DNA of 36,451 nt, from positions 1 through 36,451 of the forward strand of contig WTFV01000120.1 of NCBI GenBank assembly GCA_011523845.1, written 5' to 3'. The stretch comes from Acidobacteriota bacterium (GTDB lineage: Bacteria; Acidobacteriota; Vicinamibacteria; Vicinamibacterales; UBA8438). Both the position numbers and the translations under genes were made by a program. The notes under the pieces were generated by a model. That model was not told the origin of the DNA. It searched no databases and saw only the letters and a program-made list of their open reading frames with translations. Positions 32,508 through 36,451 of the stretch are shown here, one piece after another. Numbering within the stretch: the stretch's first letter is position 1; each line of letters starts with the position of its first letter.

Positions 32508-33793
32508 CGGTTCGCGGCCCACTGCCTCCAGTTGCGGTACAGGCGACTCGCGCGGCGGATTGGCTCGAACAGCTCCACCTGCAGCGACTGCAACACCACG
32601 ATTCCCGCATCGAGGTCGGCCGTCAGGTCGATCGCCGGCACCGCGGGAGCCGGATTGTCCGCCGGCGCCTCCGACACGGAGCCGTACCGCGCCGCTGCGA
32701 AGCTGGCCAGTCCCGCACGCAACGTCTCGATGGCGGGCGCACCCTCCTCGGACTCGGCGCGCACGCGCGGCAACTCGCGGTGGATGTCCCGCTCGGTGAG
32801 CGCCGAGGACAAGAAGACCGTCTCCCGGCCGAACAGCCCCCTCCGCACCGGCAGCCGGCCTTCCGGATCGACCGCCGCCCCGTCGACCGCCGTCCCACCG
32901 ACCGCCGTCCCGTGGCCCACCGCGCCGCCGGTCTGCTGGACCACGGGCCGGCCCAGCGCCAGCGCCGCGGCAATGCGCAACGCCGCCAGCGCGCGCGCCA
33001 CCAGGTCGCCGGTCCAGCCCTGTGCCGTCGTCGCGTCGCGCACGGCCCGCAACTCGCGGAGCGTCGTTCGGGCCACCCGCCACGCGGCTACCCCGTCCTC
33101 GCGCACCGCCGCCACGCCGCGCCACTCGCGCCGCGCCCGGACCATCCCCAGCAGGAGCACCCCGGCGGCCGCCACCCCGATCGCCGTGGCCGCGATGCCG
33201 ATCAGGTTCGCCCGGAACAGGCGTGCCTCGACGTCGCCGAACGTCTCGCCGGGAAGCTCCCGGATATCGACCGCCGTGGCCGGCACGAGCGACAGCACCC
33301 GGACCGACTCGGGCGGCAGCACGTACGCCAGCTCGCGCCCCTCGGTCGCCGTGCCCCCGTCGATCGAGCGCTCTATCCGGTAGCGGAGCTCCAGCGGCGG
33401 CAGCTCCACATCGAGGCCGAAGTAGTCCTCGCCGATGATCCGCAGCGCATAGCGGTACTGGAAGAACCGGCGCGGCCCCCGCACCACGTCGTCGTAGCGC
33501 TCGCCGTCGAGCACCTCGAACGGCGACACCCCGAGCGTTTCCGGCTCGAGCCACGCGAGGTCGGGCGCCACGCGCGCCGTCTCGGTATCGACCACCGCGC
33601 AGGTCAGCACCATGTCGAAACGTTCGCCGACGTGCACCGCGTGACTCGCGATGCGCCGCCAGCACTGCATCGCTTCCACCGCCACCATGTCCGGCCCCGG
33701 CTGGGCCGCGGCGGGCGCGGGCCACACGGCGTCGAACGCCAGGGTCAGGCCCGCGGCCAGGAATCCGTTCCGAAGCCTCGCGCGGTGCCGCAC
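32495..33793 (-). CDS. BatD-like envelope protein, poorly conserved
   Basis: 432 residues from GTG 33793 (GGAGG 4 nt upstream). A signal peptide (about 1-30, APAAAQPGP) precedes a periplasmic domain (31-205) that contains HVGERFDMVLTCAV and RFFQYRYALRIIGEDYFG, then a membrane helix (about 212-236) and a cytosolic helical domain. A low-complexity segment (GTAVGGTAVDGAAVD) is encoded by short DNA repeats near 32870-32930. No firm family match is claimed; the layout (signal, beta-rich domain, helix) and position suit BatD. Confidence 0.62.
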   Translation of the reverse strand: MRHRARLRNGFLAAGLTLAFDAVWPAPAAAQPGPDMVAVEAMQCWRRIASHAVHVGERFDMVLTCAVVDTETARVAPDLAWLEPETLGVSPFEVLDGERYDDVVRGPRRFFQYRYALRIIGEDYFGLDVELPPLELRYRIERSIDGGTATEGRELAYVLPPESVRVLSLVPATAVDIRELPGETFGDVEARLFRANLIGIAATAIGVAAAGVLLLGMVRARREWRGVAAVREDGVAAWRVARTTLRELRAVRDATTAQGWTGDLVARALAALRIAAALALGRPVVQQTGGAVGHGTAVGGTAVDGAAVDPEGRLPVRRGLFGRETVFLSSALTERDIHRELPRVRAESEEGAPAIETLRAGLASFAAARYGSVSEAPADNPAPAVPAIDLTADLDAGIVVLQSLQVELFEPIRRASRLYRNWRQWAANRWRS

Positions 33794-33802
33794 ACTCCCT
33801 CC

Positions 33803-34714
33803 CTATCGCTTGCGCAGCCGGCGGTCGGCCAGGAACTCGACCACCTGGTGGTGGAACCGCTCGGCGTCGCCGCCCAGCCGCAGCACCTCCAGACCGAGCC
33901 CGGTCGCGTGGGCCTCCACCTCGTCCTGCCACGCGGCGACCCGCTCGCCGAGCCGGCGCACGTCGTCGGCCGACAGGAGCCGCGATTCGCCCGTCTCGAC
34001 GTCGCAGCCCTCCACCCAGCCGGCCGACAGCTCGGGCAGCTCGAACGCGTGACCGCTGTCGATCAGCACGACGAACACGTCGTGGGTCGCGTTCAGCGCG
34101 AGCAGCTCGTCGAGCAGCGGCCCCGTGTCCTCGAACAGGAAGTCCGACACCACCGGCACCATCGACGGCTTGCGCAGCAGGCCGAGAAAACTGTCGTCGA
34201 TCCGCCGCGGCTCGTGCTCGGACCGTTCGAGCACGAGATCCTGATACGCCTCCAGGCAGTGTATGGCATGGTTCCGGCCCACCTGCGGCCGGACCACCAA
34301 CCGCCGCGACCGCGCATCGAACGTGATCAGCCCGACCATATCCTGAAAGAAGGCGCCGGCCAGAGCCAGCGTCGCGACCGTCCGTGCGACGTCGGTGGCG
34401 ATCGGCGCACCCGCGGCCCCGCAACGGGTCGACAGCGACGTGTCGGCCACGATGACCAGGCGCGCCGTGCTCTGCTGCTCGAACTCGCGCGTCACCAGGG
34501 GGCTGAAGTTGGTCAGGGTCGATTGCGGCCAGTCGATCGAGGTCAGCCGATCGCCCGGCTGCCAGTCCCGCAGCCCCGCGAACTCGAACCCCGCCCCCTG
34601 GAAGACGCTCGGATGGGCGCCCGCCATGTACTCGCGCATGCGCCGCACGATGACCAGCTCGATGTCCTGGACCTCGGTCCAGCTCACCAGTTCCTCGCCG
34701 GTGCGGACGCTCAC
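33803..34714 (-). CDS. DUF58 domain protein
   Basis: 303 residues from GTG 34714, overlapping the MoxR stop by 4 nt (GTGA). The DUF58 signature is clear: FAGLRDWQPGDRLTSIDWPQ, REFEQQSTARLVIVADTSLS (a VWA-like strand with DTSLS) and VVPVVSDFLFEDTG. DUF58 proteins are soluble partners of MoxR ATPases and Bat-type VWA proteins. The next gene starts 9 nt downstream, so the operon is tightly packed. Confidence 0.92.
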   Translation of the reverse strand: MSVRTGEELVSWTEVQDIELVIVRRMREYMAGAHPSVFQGAGFEFAGLRDWQPGDRLTSIDWPQSTLTNFSPLVTREFEQQSTARLVIVADTSLSTRCGAAGAPIATDVARTVATLALAGAFFQDMVGLITFDARSRRLVVRPQVGRNHAIHCLEAYQDLVLERSEHEPRRIDDSFLGLLRKPSMVPVVSDFLFEDTGPLLDELLALNATHDVFVVLIDSGHAFELPELSAGWVEGCDVETGESRLLSADDVRRLGERVAAWQDEVEAHATGLGLEVLRLGGDAERFHHQVVEFLADRRLRKR

Positions 34715-35751
34715 GGGATCGGCACCTGCTCGATGATCTCGCCGATGACCGCCTCGACCGAGACCCCCTGGCCGGCCGCGTGCGGCGCCAGCCAGATGCG
34801 GTGGCCGAGTACGTACCCGGCCAAGTCCTGCACGTCCTCCGGGTAGACCTCGGCCCGCCCCCGCGCGAGCAACGCCCACACCTTCACCAGCCGCCCCCAG
34901 CAGATGGTCGCGCGCGGCGAGCCGCCCAGGTCGACGTAGCGCTCCACCAGCTCGGACGGCGACCGCCGCAGCCAGTCGGTCTCCTCGTCGTAGGGCCGCG
35001 ACGCCGCCACCAGCCGCTGGATGTACTGCGCGATGGCGTCGTGCAGGAAGACCCGCTCGGTGATGCTCGACCGCAGCTCGACCACCCGCTCCTTCGACAT
35101 CAGCCCGTCGAGCGACACCTGCTTGAAGTCGAAGCCCACCAGCCGCTGCTCCTCCTCGGGCGGCAGGTAGCCGATGTTCACCATGATCGCGAACCGGTCG
35201 GTCGCCGCCTCCGACAACGGGAAGGTCCCCTGCCCCAGCTCGATGGGGTTCATCGTGGCGATGGCGAAGCTGAACGACGGCAGGCGGTAGGTGTCCTTGC
35301 CGACGGTCACCGTGCGGTCCTGCAGCCCCTCGAGGAACGCGCTCTGCGACTTCAACGGGATACGGTTGATCTCGTCGAGCAGAATCACCTCGGCCGACGC
35401 CAGCGGGCCGAACTCGGTGATGAACTGCCCCGTCGCCGGGTTGATCATCTGGAAACCCACCACCTCGGTCGGCTGCAGGTCGGCCCGCCCCTGCAGGCGC
35501 GCGAACTTCGCGCCGCTGATGGCGGCCAGGATCACGCCGAAGAACGTCTTGCCCACCCCCGGCACGCCGCGCAACAGCAGGTTGCCGGCGTTGACCTGCC
35601 GGTTCTCGTCGGCGTCGTAGGTCGTGGGGATCTCCGACAGCAGGACGGTGTTGGCCAGCACCTTCTCGCGCTCGTAGCCGACGAGCGCCTTGGCCCCCTC
35701 GGCGACGATCGCCTCGTGGAAATCGATGGCCTCCTGCAGATCCGGGTGCAT
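34711..35751 (-). CDS. MoxR family AAA+ ATPase
   Basis: 346 residues from ATG 35751 (MHPDLQEAIDFHEAIVAEG). Walker A is G62-V-P-G-V-G-K-T69, Walker B is VILLDEINR (D126, E127), and sensor 1 lies in FAIATMNPIELGQGTFPLSE, which is typical of MoxR. The C-terminal lid domain follows (about 240-346). MoxR ATPases act as chaperones for metal or cofactor insertion together with VWA proteins. It is the first gene of the operon MoxR-DUF58-BatD-like-VWA-TPR-like-VWA and is divergent from tRNA-Glu, 104 bp away. Confidence 0.95.
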   Translation of the reverse strand: MHPDLQEAIDFHEAIVAEGAKALVGYEREKVLANTVLLSEIPTTYDADENRQVNAGNLLLRGVPGVGKTFFGVILAAISGAKFARLQGRADLQPTEVVGFQMINPATGQFITEFGPLASAEVILLDEINRIPLKSQSAFLEGLQDRTVTVGKDTYRLPSFSFAIATMNPIELGQGTFPLSEAATDRFAIMVNIGYLPPEEEQRLVGFDFKQVSLDGLMSKERVVELRSSITERVFLHDAIAQYIQRLVAASRPYDEETDWLRRSPSELVERYVDLGGSPRATICWGRLVKVWALLARGRAEVYPEDVQDLAGYVLGHRIWLAPHAAGQGVSVEAVIGEIIEQVPIP

Positions 35752-35855
35752 GGCTGCGTGGATCCTAGCAGCCGCGCCGCCTCCCGCCGCCTCCCGCGCC
35801 TCCCGCCCGGTCGTACGCTCTGCCGTGTATACTTTTCTGATCGGCACCCACGGAC

Positions 35856-35931
35856 GTCCCCATCGTCCAGAGGCCTAGGATCCAGCCCTTTCAAGGCTGA
35901 GACACGGGTTCGAATCCCGTTGGGGACGCCA
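35856..35931 (+). tRNA. tRNA-Glu (TTC)
   Basis: 76 nt. GTCCCCA pairs with TGGGGAC (35921-35927), then discriminator G and an encoded CCA. The anticodon stem CAGCC/GGCTG encloses CTTTCAA with anticodon TTC at 35890-35892. The T arm is ACGGG-TTCGAAT-CCCGT. A TATACT -10-like hexamer (35828-35833) lies 22 nt upstream. The tRNA is the probable insertion site of the integrase fragment downstream. Confidence 0.98.
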
Positions 35932-36004
35932 CCCCACCTTTTCCCCGGTTCCCGCAGAGTCCCAAGAAACCCCATAACTGGCTGGAGTGCAGGCGTTTAC
36001 GCGC

Positions 36005-36033
36005 TTGACGATTCCCGGTCATTCCCATACGCT
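36005..36033 (+). promoter_or_regulatory. Candidate promoter of the truncated integrase
   Basis: TTGACG (36005-36010) and TACGCT (36028-36033) have a 17-bp spacer. The -35 matches five of six consensus bases but the -10 only three. Located 46 nt before the integrase ATG. Confidence 0.35.
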
Positions 36034-36078
36034 CCCGAGTATGACGTGGGTAAGGCGTGGGGAAAGCGAGGGAGCGAC

Positions 36079-36273
36079 ATGGGAGAACGGCTGACCGTCG
36101 CAAGGGTGCGCTCCCTCGCGAAGCCGGGCCGGTACGCCGCCGGCCCGACGCTGTATCTGAACGTCGCACCGGGCGGGACCAAGAGCTGGATTCAGAGGCT
36201 CACCGTCAACGGCAAGCGCCGCGATCTCGGGCTCGGCGGCTGGCCGCTGGTGACGCTCGGGGAGGCCCGCGAC
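36079..36273 (+). pseudogene. Tyrosine integrase, N-terminal arm-binding fragment
   Basis: 65 residues with the arm-type DNA-binding domain (DUF4102-like) of P4-family integrases: LTVARVRSLAKPGRYAAG, LYLNVAPGGTKSWIQRLTV and RDLGLGGWPLVTLGEARD. GAGGGAG precedes ATG 36079. Full-length relatives run to about 400 residues with a catalytic R-H-R-Y domain, absent here. After residue 65 the frame continues to 36402 but into unrelated sequence, the antisense of a WSDG-type gene. The fragment begins 147 bp after tRNA-Glu, the classical position of a tRNA-targeting integrase. Confidence 0.85.
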
Positions 36274-36451
36274 CCCGGAGAGAATGACCGGATCGGTCCA
36301 CGAGAACGCCGACAGTCCGTTCGCAATGCGAAGATCGTCGATTCGGTCACGAAGCTCGGTAACGTGGACCGTCCTGAAGACCGTAACGCCCGCTTCCAAT
36401 AGCGGATCGGTGAAGGTCCGCCCGCCGGGCGGCATATGGTAGGCATACAGC
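36271..36451 (-). pseudogene. 3'-truncated WSDG-repeat protein gene, C-terminal part
   Basis: Read on the minus strand from the right edge it encodes LYAYHMPPGGRTFTDPLLEA, VTVFRTVHVTELRDRIDDLR and SAFSWTDPVILSGV. These match the C-terminus of the 13474-16248 protein (WTDPAIVRGVTPIKAVHLNE). Homology stops at the integrase junction near 36271-36273; about 55 C-terminal residues are missing, and translation would read through to a stop near 36019. The 5' part is outside the window. Confidence 0.8.

Noticed and set aside
35840..35975. Open frame antisense to tRNA-Glu (GVPNGIRTRVSALKGLDPRP)
   Set aside because: Again the antisense of a tRNA; the frame has no other support.

Overview
The window is GC-rich chromosomal DNA from a Gram-negative, probably aerobic or facultative bacterium. 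The gene content fits an uncultured member of the Acidobacteriota (Vicinamibacteria-like). Pointers are a System I cytochrome c maturation gene with a CXXXY-type CcmE, many secreted beta-propeller proteins, a paired M16 peptidase operon, a MoxR/DUF58/VWA operon and abundant c-type cytochromes. The placement is inferred from gene content, not from a phylogenetic marker comparison.

Layout. 0-1.3 kb (minus): start of ccmF, ccmE, maf. 1.3-3.9 kb (plus): DUF721 gene, thiolase, DUF697 membrane protein. 3.9-7.3 kb (minus): two secreted beta-propeller proteins. 7.6-9.2 kb: recA with a consensus promoter, converging on ftsB. 9.5-12.7 kb (minus): a catalytic and a non-catalytic M16 peptidase in one operon. 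12.9 kb: tRNA-Phe. 13.5-16.2 kb (minus): a 924-residue WSDG-repeat protein with a perfect 225-bp internal duplication. 16.3-17.5 kb: a Uma2-type gene and a doubtful small ORF. 17.7-25.8 kb: a sigma-54-type two-component and cytochrome cluster. 25.9-29.5 kb: DUF1445 hydro-lyase, a serine beta-lactamase-like hydrolase and a DUF2272 protein, interspersed with repeats. 29.65-35.75 kb (minus): a six-gene MoxR/DUF58/VWA (Bat-like) operon. 35.86 kb: tRNA-Glu, then a truncated integrase fused to the 3' end of another WSDG-repeat gene.

The most interesting region is 17.7-25.8 kb. A soluble PAS-PAS histidine kinase and an NtrC-type regulator sit among genes for two paralogous short c-type cytochromes, a pentaheme cytochrome, a universal stress protein, a VIT1-like iron/manganese transporter, two CBS-pair proteins and two tiny membrane proteins. 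Four -24/-12 promoter candidates lie in this 8-kb stretch. Two match the sigma-54 consensus at every informative base. Three have a similar GCGGAW...TCCCG element about 80-105 bp upstream, where an enhancer-binding protein would be expected. Together this looks like a self-contained sigma-54 regulon for redox, iron or low-oxygen stress.

Three families of short intergenic repeats (A, B, C) recur. Several copies touch or lie within a few bases of a stop codon, suggesting mobile 3'-end elements comparable to REP or MITE sequences. Both tRNA genes have the 3' end of a WSDG-repeat gene nearby on the opposite strand. At tRNA-Glu an integrase fragment explains this as a decayed island junction.
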